Shown: positions 10,001-17,164, counted from the stretch's first letter. The stretch is 64,000 nt of DNA from an uncultured Psychrobacter sp. (GCF_947488565.1 NZ_CANKZC010000005.1:124001-188000); one strand, 5' to 3'. The notes: generated by a model not told the origin, from the letters alone. Translations and numbers: made by a program.

Positions 10001-10473
10001 GTCACATGAAAGCTGTTATTGTCGATATGATCCCAATCGATCAAACTGATGGTTTGCGCGGTTTTTTTACCGTCGATAAATTCGGTCACGGTCACGCCGT
10101 ACAGCATGGCGTTGTAAAGGGTTTCGTTTGCCGTCTGCAAGCCTAAATTCATCGCAGGGTTGAGCGTGTGCATGATCTTATCAATGGCGCTTTCTGATAA
10201 ATGATGCGCTGTGCCTGCAAACATAAAGGTTTGCTTGGCTAAAAACGCACGCATGATAGGCAATAGCACCACTTGGTTGGTGGCTTTATTCGATGCCGTT
10301 TTACTACGCATCACGCCACACTCGCTAGGCGAAATAAACTCGTAGCCCAGCGTGGTGAGTAAGGTTAAAGCAGGAATTTTTGAGGCAAATTCTTCGGCGA
10401 AGTTGATGCTGGGATTGGTCATAGCTGCCCACTTTAGACATAGCGTTTGTTTGGTTTTATCAATTGTAGCCAT
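7018..10473 (-). CDS. hsdR: Type I restriction endonuclease subunit HsdR
   Basis: HsdR is the ATP-driven translocase and nuclease subunit of a type I restriction complex. The 1151-residue protein shows a PD-(D/E)xK nuclease near residues 174-191 (PDIVCFV then VIEAKRPD), the Walker A motif IWHTTGSGKSFTM near residue 380, the motor motif VDEGHRSQ, FTGTPL, and later helicase motifs such as KLLTGFDEPKNTVLYIDKPL and QAIARVNRLH. An alternative start is the ATG at 10422; neither start has a strong ribosome site. Two in-frame 9-bp tandem repeats encode DGPDGPDGP ahead of the motor and GNLGNLGKLG in the C-terminal half. It is separated from hsdS and hsdM by about 5.5 kb of cargo genes. Confidence 0.96.
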   Translation of the reverse strand: MATIDKTKQTLCLKWAAMTNPSINFAEEFASKIPALTLLTTLGYEFISPSECGVMRSKTASNKATNQVVLLPIMRAFLAKQTFMFAGTAHHLSESAIDKIMHTLNPAMNLGLQTANETLYNAMLYGVTVTEFIDGKKTAQTISLIDWDHIDNNSFHVTEEFVVQNSESTNNRTPDIVCFVNGLPLAVIEAKRPDSTREGQSTNVQAVSQHIRNQHQKEIPHLFAYSQLLLAVNGHDGLYATCGTPRKFWAKWVEEEISEAEFARLKNQKLTNEQIESLFNHRPASAKNEYRSLINGGDLQVTDQDRLIVSLLQPQRLLEMMRLFTLFDKKAGKIVARYQQVFGIKALIERISSFDGPDGPDGPNSKSGSRQGGVIWHTTGSGKSFTMVFFSKALIWLNELKACRIIVVTDRVDLEKQLSNTFKSGGVLTSKRDSRDAMATSGRRLAEQIGQGNERVIFSIINKFGSAVKYEECYNDSPNIIVMVDEGHRSQNGENNIRMTQALPNAAFIAFTGTPLLKDDKTENKFGSIIHSYTMQQAVKDKTVTPLLYEERVPELNTNDAAIDSWFDRITQQLSEEQKNDLKRKFSQKGQIYQVEGRIELIAHDISDHFQNFKQQYLKGQLACDSKASAIRYKMALDKIGKVTSVVAMSAPDTREGHDTVDGESKDIVQRWWQDNVAKQYGGDEKVYTEAIIDAFSTDEGPDIMIVVDKLLTGFDEPKNTVLYIDKPLKQHNLIQAIARVNRLHEKKRFGYLIDYRGVLTELDITIEKYQDLAERTQGGFDIEDLKGLYHAMDTEYKQLPRLHSELWAIFSSVKNKQDGQALRQVLAPKMQEIDGRVVDTKLKARDDFYAALTAFSNAMKIALQSASFFADKSFDSKRERYKADLKAFINLRKQVREDADETIDYDEYEADIRSLLDKHIAGLEVRAPKGAYLVGNLGNLGKLGKEVRPEALSDDEARNQTDKITGRVTKMIEQDLADDPYAQAYFSKLLKQAIADAKAMFDAPVKQYMMFASFEQTVKDRDVAGMPDDFIDDNGKLNKHAQAYFGLFKHLFDAAGDKDGLADTELDNDKLIAYAFEIDNVVKTNVAEYSLNPSEIENAINRHLLPMLFADLGIDKAQHLIEAVLKITRLGLSREAKSTKETSSPRAARG
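7646..7663 (-). repeat. In-frame 9-bp tandem repeat in hsdR C-terminal half
   Basis: Two perfect copies of TTGCCTAAA (plus strand), followed by a partial third, encode the Gly/Asn/Leu stretch GNLGNLGKLG. It is a second in-frame 9-bp repeat in the same gene. Confidence 0.8.
9385..9411 (-). repeat. In-frame 9-bp tandem repeat in hsdR (3 copies)
   Basis: Three perfect copies of AGGGCCATC on the plus strand encode repeated Asp-Gly-Pro just before the Walker A region of HsdR. Gain or loss of a unit would keep frame and change linker length. Confidence 0.9.
10425..10471. repeat. hsdR 5'-end segment, copy 1 of a 47-bp direct repeat
   Basis: This 47-bp stretch, covering the first codons of hsdR, recurs in the same orientation at 12389-12435 with two mismatches. 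Weaker similarity continues for about 16 bp to the right. The second copy is not part of a gene and looks like a fragment left by duplication or recombination. Confidence 0.9.
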
Positions 10474-10696
10474 AACGTTATAAAAAGCGTAGCGTTTTAT
10501 GATATTAATCTACTACCAGTCATGCAACAGCTGGTCAAAAAGATTATCTGGCTGATTTTAATAAAATAGGCATCAATATGGACGCCTAAACATATTTTTC
10601 ATATAGTAACACTGAACGAATATCCAAAAAAATTGTATAATAATAGTTTTTAAACACATAAAACTTAATAATGATATTAGGAATATAGCTATAAAT

Positions 10697-11326
10697 ATGA
10701 ATATAGCCAGCCACGACATGCTAGAGAGATCTATGCAAGAGACGCCTGCGAATGCTCTTATAAGATTGATATATATTAGTGGCGTAAATACCGCTGATAG
10801 CTCTGTGTTTAAGCATATACAAGGTCATTCAGAATCTTTTAATAAAGATAATAATATCGTGGGCTTTTTGTGCAATAACAACAAGAGCTTTTTGCAATGT
10901 TTAGAAGGCACGAAGGACGTTATCTCTGCGCTTATGCAAAGGATCTTTAAAGATATTCATCATAAAGATGTGGATGTAGTTTTTGTCAAAAAGGTGAGCG
11001 ATTATAGCTTTAGCGATTGGCGTATGCATAGTCTGAATCTAAATGATGGTAACTGGGAAAAATTCTCAAATCATACTCAGTTAAGTAATATCTCCCCCTT
11101 CAAACCTCAGCATTGGCCCTCTTGGTTTGTTGAGCATTTTATCGAATCTGTAAAAACAATTGATTACTCTACTCTAGATGAAAACTATATTACCTTTGAT
11201 AGTCTAGGGTATTCTGATGTTGAAAAAAAGTTAGCTGATGATAATGTTTTGTTCTACATCTTTCTTAGTTTATTAATTAGCTCTAGCGTGGTGATTTCAC
11301 TGTTTAGATATAATGTAATTTCTTGA
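10697..11326 (+). CDS. BLUF-domain blue-light sensor with C-terminal membrane helix
   Basis: Residues 21-115 form a BLUF (sensors of blue light using FAD) domain. The photoactive Tyr is Tyr26 (LIRLIYIS), the conserved Asn is Asn49, the switch Gln is Gln67 in FLQCLEG, and the late Trp is Trp108 in FSDWRMHS. These positions correspond to Tyr8, Asn32, Gln50 and Trp91 of Slr1694/PixD. A hydrophobic segment near residues 183-203 (VLFYIFLSLLISSSVVISLF) predicts a C-terminal membrane anchor, unlike the soluble short BLUF proteins of Acinetobacter. No output domain is visible. The start could also be Met13, which has GAGAG upstream. It is the only plus-strand gene inside the restriction locus and is AT-rich. 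Confidence 0.92.
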   Translation: MNIASHDMLERSMQETPANALIRLIYISGVNTADSSVFKHIQGHSESFNKDNNIVGFLCNNNKSFLQCLEGTKDVISALMQRIFKDIHHKDVDVVFVKKVSDYSFSDWRMHSLNLNDGNWEKFSNHTQLSNISPFKPQHWPSWFVEHFIESVKTIDYSTLDENYITFDSLGYSDVEKKLADDNVLFYIFLSLLISSSVVISLFRYNVIS

Positions 11327-11342
11327 TAAGTTCTACTTTTAT

Positions 11343-11418
11343 AAAAGGCAAAAAAACCGCCTAGGTTGCGCGTGACCCAAAGGGCGTAGCGTGGCGGTTA
11401 TGTTAGGTATAGATTAGT
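11343..11418. repeat. Palindromic repeat family B, copy 1
   Basis: A 76-bp element whose ends pair as AACCGCC (11355-11361) with GGCGGTT (11393-11399), followed by ATGTTAGGTATAGATTAGT. A diverged copy lies at 12447-12528. It is downstream of the BLUF gene and could act as a terminator-like structure. Confidence 0.8.
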
Positions 11419-11423
11419 GTTTT

Positions 11424-11555
11424 TAGGCTGGGTTTTTAACCCTGAGAAACGTTAGAAAATTGTACTGCAATTCTAGTTTTGCAAGGAAAATTCTTTAAAT
11501 AGAATTTTCATGTAATTTTGCAAAGTCTTAATGCTGGGTTAAAAACCCAGCCTAC
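11424..11555. repeat. Palindromic repeat family A, copy 1 (long form)
   Basis: Begins TTAGGCTGGG and ends CCCAGCCTAC, so the ends are inverted repeats. The right half is a tight GCTGGGTTAAAAACCCAGC hairpin. It is about 60 bp longer than the other copies (12609-12677, 14397-14466, 63255-63324) because of extra AT-rich sequence in the middle. Together with repeat B it fills the gap between the convergent BLUF gene and the secreted-protein gene. Confidence 0.82.
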
Positions 11556-11635
11556 ACATCTGAATTCTTCTTGGAAGTTAATACTAGGTTTGGTCATGTT
11601 AGTATTCTTATAGTCATAGCCTAATAAACGCGAAT

Positions 11636-12316
11636 TTAGTTACGACACTTTTTATAAGTTGATGAATCATCATTCCAATCGGCTTTAATACGTACACTCT
11701 TATCAGATAAATATTCGTAATTTATCGTGCTTATAGATGGCTCGGCTTCATAATAGAATGCGCCAGTTACGTTTAATTCATTTGAAGATATAGGATCTAC
11801 TTTGATAACTCTGAATCGCTGAACACCATTTGAAGAGCCTTCATTCTCACTTAAAAATGCTTGCTCGCGGCTTGATTTAGGATACTGACATTCACCCCAA
11901 GAACCCTGATATTCTTTAGGAATGATACTGGACTGCTTTGAGTAAACGTAAGAGCCGTTAAAAGATTTTTCAATAGAGGTACAGTTGCTTAAGTTTTTTA
12001 GCTGAATTTCATTGGTTGAAAAAGCAACTTCGACTCGGCAACCTAAGTTTGATTGATAGTCTAGATAACCACTCTCTGGTACCGTAAAAATAACAGTGTT
12101 ATCGTCTTGAATTGACTTAGCTTTGCTAGCGATAATAAGGCTAGAATCTCCAATCATATTAGCAAGAAAAAGCTCGTAGTGTTTAGCGCCCTCATATTCG
12201 AAACTGCTTAGATGTACTCGCTTATTTGTACCACTTACATAAGTACCTTCTACTACGGGAGCCGCTATAGCTGTTAAAGGTAATATAAAAAGTAGTACTA
12301 AAGATTTTTTGAACAT
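11636..12316 (-). CDS. Secreted protein of unknown function (226 aa)
   Basis: I do not recognise this family. The first 18-19 residues are a clear signal peptide (MFKKSLVLLFILPLTAIAA), with cleavage likely after Ala-Ile-Ala-Ala, giving a mature periplasmic or secreted protein of about 207 residues. The mature part is rich in Ser, Thr, Tyr and Asn, has no membrane segment, and has three Cys residues that could form a disulfide (LGCRVEV, LSNCTS, GECQYP) plus one near the end (KKCRN). An AAGGCG ribosome site lies 9-10 nt before the ATG. It stands alone between repeat copies and is AT-rich, so it is likely acquired cargo. Confidence 0.75.
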   Translation of the reverse strand: MFKKSLVLLFILPLTAIAAPVVEGTYVSGTNKRVHLSSFEYEGAKHYELFLANMIGDSSLIIASKAKSIQDDNTVIFTVPESGYLDYQSNLGCRVEVAFSTNEIQLKNLSNCTSIEKSFNGSYVYSKQSSIIPKEYQGSWGECQYPKSSREQAFLSENEGSSNGVQRFRVIKVDPISSNELNVTGAFYYEAEPSISTINYEYLSDKSVRIKADWNDDSSTYKKCRN

Positions 12317-12388
12317 GAGATGACGCCTTTTTAAAATTCATTATTATGGATAGTAGTTGAATAGTTCATGGAACTCACCTCTACGCCT

Positions 12389-12435
12389 CTGCCTACTTTA
12401 GTCATAGCGTTTGTTTGGTTTTATCAATTGTAGCC
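12389..12435. repeat. Orphan duplicate of the hsdR 5' end, copy 2 of a 47-bp direct repeat
   Basis: Matches 10425-10471 at 45 of 47 positions in the same orientation, 1,964 bp away. No reading frame continues from it into an HsdR body, so it is a remnant. Directly after it (11 nt later) begins repeat B copy 2, whereas at the true hsdR end the BLUF segment intervenes. Confidence 0.9.
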
Positions 12436-12446
12436 GATAACGACAT

Positions 12447-12528
12447 AAAAAAGGCAACAAAAAACCGCCAAGGTTGCGCGTTACCCAGAGGGCACTAAGC
12501 GTGACGGTTATGTTGGGTACAGATTAGT
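12447..12528. repeat. Palindromic repeat family B, copy 2
   Basis: Diverged copy of 11343-11418, sharing AACCGCC, GGTTGCGCG, TACCCAGAGGGC-like and ACGGTTATGTT-GGTA-AGATTAGT blocks in the same order. The right arm carries one change (GACGGTT), weakening the hairpin. Confidence 0.78.
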
Positions 12529-12608
12529 TGATAATTGTTTTAGTGTCAATGTTTATTAATTTGAAGAACTAGTGAAATATACGTTATCTCTTAAATAGAG
12601 CGCGACCC

Positions 12609-12677
12609 GTAGGCTGTGGCTTTAGCCCAGCATAATAACTTTGTAAAGTCTTGAGCTGGGCTAAAGCCACAGCTTAC
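12609..12677. repeat. Palindromic repeat family A, copy 2
   Basis: A 69-bp inverted repeat running from GTAGGCTGTGGC to GCCACAGCTTAC, with two internal hairpins and a central AACTTTGTAAAGTCTT spacer. It lies immediately 3' of the 97-aa gene stop and may end its transcript. Confidence 0.82.
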
Positions 12678-12679
12678 AT

Positions 12680-12973
12680 CTATTCCACTTCACGATTAAA
12701 CATATCTTTAAAATCACCTTCGTCAGCATTTATGTGTATTCTTTTATACACTCTCGGTATTTTATCTATAATTTTTTCAGAAAAAATAGTACTGGCTTCT
12801 TTGGTAGTGTTCGCATCATAACCAAAGGTAATTTGCCACTCATTACTATCATCGTCAATCACAACCTCTTCAAGCATTAAATTTTGGATATCTTCGTCTT
12901 GATATATCTCACTGAAAAATTGGCGAGCGAGCTTTACGGCTTGGGTAACTTCAATCATGTTGTTTGCTCGCAT
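12680..12973 (-). CDS. Small acidic protein of unknown function (97 aa)
   Basis: Not recognised. The product is acidic and apparently soluble. It has an N-terminal helix (VTQAVKLARQFFSEIYQDED), a central Asp-rich turn then a beta-type stretch (EWQITFGYD), and an IHINADEGDF segment near the end. The start may be the ATG at 12973 or an internal ATG at 12958; neither has a strong ribosome site. It begins 6 nt after the stop of the 428-aa gene, so the two form one unit and probably one functional pair. It ends 2-3 nt before a palindromic repeat. It could be a partner or antidote of the larger protein, but nothing in the sequence proves that. Confidence 0.7.
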   Translation of the reverse strand: MRANNMIEVTQAVKLARQFFSEIYQDEDIQNLMLEEVVIDDDSNEWQITFGYDANTTKEASTIFSEKIIDKIPRVYKRIHINADEGDFKDMFNREVE

Positions 12974-12979
12974 TTTATA

Positions 12980-14266
12980 TTAGTTGTCAAACGGTAAAAT
13001 TATTTGTGCTTCAGCATCTTTTCGATCTGCTTTGTATTTTTTACCCTGAATAGTCTCAGTATAATTCCCTTCATAATAGTATTTTAAAACAGTTTCTACA
13101 TGGTAAATCCTTGAAGTTTCATTGCCTGAAATATCAAGTTTAATTTTAATATTTAACACTGCTACAATCATAGAGCCATTTTTAAAGGTTATACCACCAT
13201 TCTCGACACTGCTTTTGAAGTCTTTGTCGTTCATACTAAAATCAATAATCCTACCTTCCTTTTCGTACATTCCTCGCCACTTGTGCCTACCTTTGACTAA
13301 ATTAGGTGAAAAGATATAAATTTTTGCGTTGTCGTCGACTTCTTCGAACTCATCTAGGTCTAATATAAAACTATCGAAATCACTTCTTTTGACCTTTTTC
13401 TCTGAAGAGATAACTTTATGATTTTCATCATAGGTAGCAAACCCAATAGCATCTATCTTTTTGTATTCAATCAAATTCTCATAAAACACAGATAAGTTTT
13501 TTCTTATCTTATGATTTTCGATCATCAAATCATAAGTTATGTCATTTATATCTTTGATCTCATTCCTGATATCTTTTAAGTCTTGATCCTTATTATCGAT
13601 GTAAGCTAGCTTTTTCTTTAGTAGCTTTATTTCAAGCTGCTTTTTTTTATTATCTAGTTTTTTACTCTCTATATTTAGTCTAGATTCTTCAGATAAAACT
13701 GGCTGTTCATTTTGTGTGTGATTGTAAGCAGTATCCAAAATTCTTAAGCTATTAAGTGGCTTTTCTGAAACCACTAATGAATCGTAAATCATTGGCTCCA
13801 TAGAAGTTGAAGGTTGCCTTTCTTCCTTATTTTTCTCTTTTTTTTCAATTTTAGCTAACTTTTTTTCTAAAGACTTTACCTTCAGTTCTTTTTCTCTAAT
13901 TTTAAGCTTTTTATATTCAATATCCAAATTAGACTCTAAAGCTAAGGACGGTTTTATCGCCACAACACAAGCTATTGTATTAACTAATAGAGTAAGAATA
14001 TTGAAGGTGCCTGCGGGTGAAATGATAAACTGATACCACTCTACTAGGCTTCCTTCTGAAAGTGGCAAAGCATTGATCTGTAATTCTTGTTCTAGCTCCA
14101 GCTCTTTGCTTGCTTCTTCAAATATAGTTAGAAGCGCCTTATCACATCTATTTTTGACAAATGCATTCATAGAATGACTGTTATGAGTTAAGTAATAATG
14201 TGCTTCTAAGAACCTAATGTTTGCTTTTTTTATTATCTTATCGCCTTTGTTAGCAACCATATACAT
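12980..14266 (-). CDS. Membrane-anchored coiled-coil protein of unknown function (428 aa)
   Basis: Not recognised. Order of parts: a helical N-terminus (1-75); one hydrophobic segment near 80-104 (IISPAGTFNILTLLVNTIAC) likely spanning the membrane; charged coiled coil 112-150; a linker; a second coiled coil 194-270; and a mostly beta C-terminal region 270-428 with KIYIFSPNLVKGRHKWRG and a G-rich ITFKNGSMIVAVLNI stretch. The two coiled coils are duplicates of each other (108-146 and 190-229). It is AT-rich, very Lys-rich, and directly upstream of the 97-aa gene. It lies in the cargo zone of the restriction locus, so a defence or toxin-antitoxin role is possible but only inferred. Confidence 0.75.
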   Translation of the reverse strand: MYMVANKGDKIIKKANIRFLEAHYYLTHNSHSMNAFVKNRCDKALLTIFEEASKELELEQELQINALPLSEGSLVEWYQFIISPAGTFNILTLLVNTIACVVAIKPSLALESNLDIEYKKLKIREKELKVKSLEKKLAKIEKKEKNKEERQPSTSMEPMIYDSLVVSEKPLNSLRILDTAYNHTQNEQPVLSEESRLNIESKKLDNKKKQLEIKLLKKKLAYIDNKDQDLKDIRNEIKDINDITYDLMIENHKIRKNLSVFYENLIEYKKIDAIGFATYDENHKVISSEKKVKRSDFDSFILDLDEFEEVDDNAKIYIFSPNLVKGRHKWRGMYEKEGRIIDFSMNDKDFKSSVENGGITFKNGSMIVAVLNIKIKLDISGNETSRIYHVETVLKYYYEGNYTETIQGKKYKADRKDAEAQIILPFDN

Positions 14267-14396
14267 TACTTCTTTAACTGAATTTCAATTAAGTATACCT
14301 ATATTAAATTTACAGGCAAACCTTTGTTTCTAGATAGGCTTAATATTTTCTTTATTAAACGTCAATAACTGATAATTATAACGATCTGTAGTTTTA

Positions 14397-14466
14397 GTAG
14401 GCTGGATTTTTAACCCCGCATTAAGACTTTGCAGAATTAAAATGCTGGGTTAAAAACCCAGCCTAC
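14397..14466. repeat. Palindromic repeat family A, copy 3
   Basis: A 70-bp element from GTAGGCTGG to CCCAGCCTAC with a second hairpin GCTGGGTTAAAAACCCAGC. It separates the dGTPase gene from the 428-aa gene, in a 248-bp gap on the same strand. Confidence 0.85.
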
Positions 14467-14514
14467 GCACTTTATTTAAAATATTAGTAAATCATAAGTT
14501 GCATTCTTTTATAA

Positions 14515-15984
14515 TTACAACCTATCAAATATAGAGCCTTTATTAGGAGTGAAAAACTTCTCATAAAACTTGGTTGCGTAATCATCAGTCATACCAGCGA
14601 TAAAGTCACAAATAACTCTTGCTTGAACAGACTCATGATTTTCTACTGGGACGTTTTTTGTTGAGTTTATCCAAATCGCTTTTGTGGATTTTGGTAGAAA
14701 TCTCTTTGGGTCTTTTGCTAAGACTTGAAATAACTCTATAACTAATTTCTGCCCTTTGAACTCAAGTTGCTGGACATTCTCATCCTTGATGACGACTTCA
14801 CATACAAGTTTGAAAATATTTTCTCTTAGAGCTTCAACTTCTTTTTCTAGTTTAACCTCAAGACCTAATAATGGATTTTCACAGTCTGAACCGTTTTCAA
14901 CTATTTCCACATTAGTTATCATAAGGTTAACTAGACGGCCAATGGCATCCTTTCTTTCATAACTTTCATCATCGAAAAGCTTTCTAGTTAGGCAATTGAA
15001 GTTAGATTCTTCTTCTACTCTTTCACTATCTAAGTTTTCGACAATATCGAACAAACTAGCGTTATCTTTAAAATGCTCTCGCCATTGCTCTCGACTAATC
15101 ATTCCTAAAGAAAGTGCATCTTCTAAATCATGTAAGCTATAAGATATGTTATCTGCCAAATTCATAATTGTACAATCTAGAGATTTAAAACGTGTGCCTT
15201 GATGCTTGTCTTTTTTAGATTCAAAAGCAGTAAATTTCTTAACGTCTTTTTCATCAAAGCCTTCAAATATAAATTCTACAATGTCTTTATCTATATCGTA
15301 ATAACACTTAGGAGGCTTTTGTGCGTCCGCTTTGAATAACCAGTAAGGAACATCAGGATTATTTTCATCCTCATAAAAATTATCATTTATTAAGCTACTG
15401 TATGAAGCAGGGTACTTCAAAACACCTAACAACATTCGTCTGGTAGGGTTTAGACCATGCTGTTCAGTATATTTATCTAACTTACCGAGAATTCGTAGAG
15501 TCTGACCATTACCCTCAAAACCACCATCGTTTCTCATACAGTAGTTAAGTGCAACCTCGCCACCATGACCAAAAGGTGGATGACCGATATCGTGTGCTAA
15601 GCAAATTGCTGAAATTAAAGCCATATCAGGCAAATATTCTTGATACATAGAAAAGTTATCTGACTTCTCAAGATACTGAACTATCCCTCGACCAATTTGA
15701 GCTACTTCCATAGAGTGAGTTAACCGAGTACGATAAAAGTCACTTTCTCCCAATCCCAACACTTGAGTTTTGGATTGTAGCCGTCTGAAAGCAGCTGAAT
15801 GTATTAGACGTGCTTCATCTCTATCAAACTGACTTCTAACATCACCTGAACGATATGGCTGATACTTTCTTCTTGCTTCCATTTTCCCTTTAAATATATC
15901 ATCAATCATTTTTATCGCTTCTTTTGAGTAAGTTTCGTCCAAGGATCGTTTATACCGATTATATCCATCAAACACCCTCCCCAT
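14515..15984 (-). CDS. HD-domain dNTP triphosphohydrolase, anti-phage dGTPase type
   Basis: A Dgt-family enzyme expected to cut dGTP (or other dNTPs) to deoxynucleoside and triphosphate. The HD metal site is complete: His90 in RTRLTHSMEVAQIGR, His131-Asp132 in LAHDIGHPPFGHGGE, and Asp278 in NLADNISYSLHDLEDAL. The N-terminal RSQFDRDEARLIHSAAFRRLQSKTQV block is typical of the clade annotated as anti-phage deoxyguanosine triphosphatase. At 489 residues it is somewhat long. The start is ATG 15984 (the upstream codon at 15987 is TTG), overlapping hsdS by 17 nt, so it is translated with the hsd genes. dGTPases of this group are reported to starve phages of nucleotides. Substrate here is inferred. 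Confidence 0.92.
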   Translation of the reverse strand: MGRVFDGYNRYKRSLDETYSKEAIKMIDDIFKGKMEARRKYQPYRSGDVRSQFDRDEARLIHSAAFRRLQSKTQVLGLGESDFYRTRLTHSMEVAQIGRGIVQYLEKSDNFSMYQEYLPDMALISAICLAHDIGHPPFGHGGEVALNYCMRNDGGFEGNGQTLRILGKLDKYTEQHGLNPTRRMLLGVLKYPASYSSLINDNFYEDENNPDVPYWLFKADAQKPPKCYYDIDKDIVEFIFEGFDEKDVKKFTAFESKKDKHQGTRFKSLDCTIMNLADNISYSLHDLEDALSLGMISREQWREHFKDNASLFDIVENLDSERVEEESNFNCLTRKLFDDESYERKDAIGRLVNLMITNVEIVENGSDCENPLLGLEVKLEKEVEALRENIFKLVCEVVIKDENVQQLEFKGQKLVIELFQVLAKDPKRFLPKSTKAIWINSTKNVPVENHESVQARVICDFIAGMTDDYATKFYEKFFTPNKGSIFDRL

Positions 15985-17164
15985 CAACCACCACCCGCTT
16001 CTTACCCGTCAAAAGCACCTGCATTAGCGCCTTTTTCTCTTGCTGCAAATCAGCCAATTGCTGCTCAAGTAACTCAATTTCATTATCGGCATTGGTTAAC
16101 ACGGTGGCGATTTTTTGTTGTTCGTTGGGATTTGGAACAGAGAGGTTTAACGATTTAATATCGTTACTGTTTACCGCTTCAAAAGTGCTACCTTGCGAAT
16201 AGCGTTCCCACTTTGTTTCAAAGGATAGAAGCCATTGGTATAAGAAGTCTTGAGAGTAGTTTTTCTTCACTTTTATGGCAGCAATACCACGTCCAATACA
16301 AGCATGATGATTAGATATAGCAACTGTGCCAACTGGCGCTCTGACACTAAATAAAATATCACCAATATGACATTCTTTAGTTATTTGCGAGGTATAAATT
16401 CTTGGTGCTGACTTTCTGTTTTTAATGTCTGCATTACCTTGTAGTAAAGGTAAACCGTCACCAACATCATTATATGCTTCAGATTTTGGAGAAGAACCCA
16501 TTGTAATTTGAGCGACTGCTGACAACTTAACCTCTTCCCACTCACCCTCAAACCGCTTACCCTCATCATCAAGCAACCGTTTCTTACCCGTCAATAACTG
16601 CTGCATCAACGCTTTTTTCTGCTGAGTACTATTCTCAATTAAACGCTCAGTGGTGCTAATCGCTTTATCCCAAGTAGAGAGGATTTTGGCAATTTTTTGT
16701 TGCTCCGCTAAAGGAGGATATATAGCTTTTAACTTACGTATATCTCCTAAATTTATTCGTGAAAAAGTAGAACCACCTGCAAGCTTAAATATTGTCTTTT
16801 GAGTATCAATTGATTGAAGGTTATAAAATAGAAACCTCGGATCACTACCTTTAGGCTTAACTAGAACTGTATCTTGTCCTAGAACAAATGGTTTATCTGA
16901 ATCGACAAAAGATGCTATACCAACAGATTGGTTTCGACTAAGAACTAAATCGCCGTATTCAACTGTGCAATGATCCATCAGTGATTCATATTCCTCAGTT
17001 GTTACCCTTTTTGTGGGGCTTTCAAGATCGATTGCTCCCCATTTAATAGTACCAGGTGAAACCAATGGAATACCGCTTCCAACATATTTTGGAGTCCTGT
17101 GTTTACAGTCAATCACATTCGAAACCTCATCAAGAGCCTTTCGCTCCCACCCCTTAGGCACCAT
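15968..17164 (-). CDS. hsdS: Type I restriction-modification specificity subunit HsdS
   Basis: HsdS recognises the bipartite DNA target for the methylase and restriction complexes. The 398-residue protein has the expected two target-recognition domains, each followed by a conserved helical spacer. These spacers are LAEQQKIAKILSTWDKAIS...KKALMQQLLTGKKRL after the first domain and NEQQKIATVLTNADNEIELL...KKALMQVLLTGKKRV at the C-terminus. The gene looks intact and full length. It overlaps hsdM by 11 nt and the dGTPase gene by 17 nt, giving a tightly coupled hsdM-hsdS-dGTPase unit. The target sequence cannot be read from the protein by eye. Confidence 0.96.
   Translation of the reverse strand: MVPKGWERKALDEVSNVIDCKHRTPKYVGSGIPLVSPGTIKWGAIDLESPTKRVTTEEYESLMDHCTVEYGDLVLSRNQSVGIASFVDSDKPFVLGQDTVLVKPKGSDPRFLFYNLQSIDTQKTIFKLAGGSTFSRINLGDIRKLKAIYPPLAEQQKIAKILSTWDKAISTTERLIENSTQQKKALMQQLLTGKKRLLDDEGKRFEGEWEEVKLSAVAQITMGSSPKSEAYNDVGDGLPLLQGNADIKNRKSAPRIYTSQITKECHIGDILFSVRAPVGTVAISNHHACIGRGIAAIKVKKNYSQDFLYQWLLSFETKWERYSQGSTFEAVNSNDIKSLNLSVPNPNEQQKIATVLTNADNEIELLEQQLADLQQEKKALMQVLLTGKKRVVVDGEGV

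Noticed and set aside
11343..12528. CRISPR array
   Set aside because: The repeats here are few, long, palindromic and irregularly spaced, with genes between them; no cas genes.
10425..15987. Prophage or IS element as source of the cargo
   Set aside because: No integrase, transposase, phage structural gene or IS ends are visible in the interval.
15968..17164. Phase-variable HsdS with inverted repeats
   Set aside because: HsdS looks intact, no second hsdS copy or invertase and no long inverted repeat was seen.
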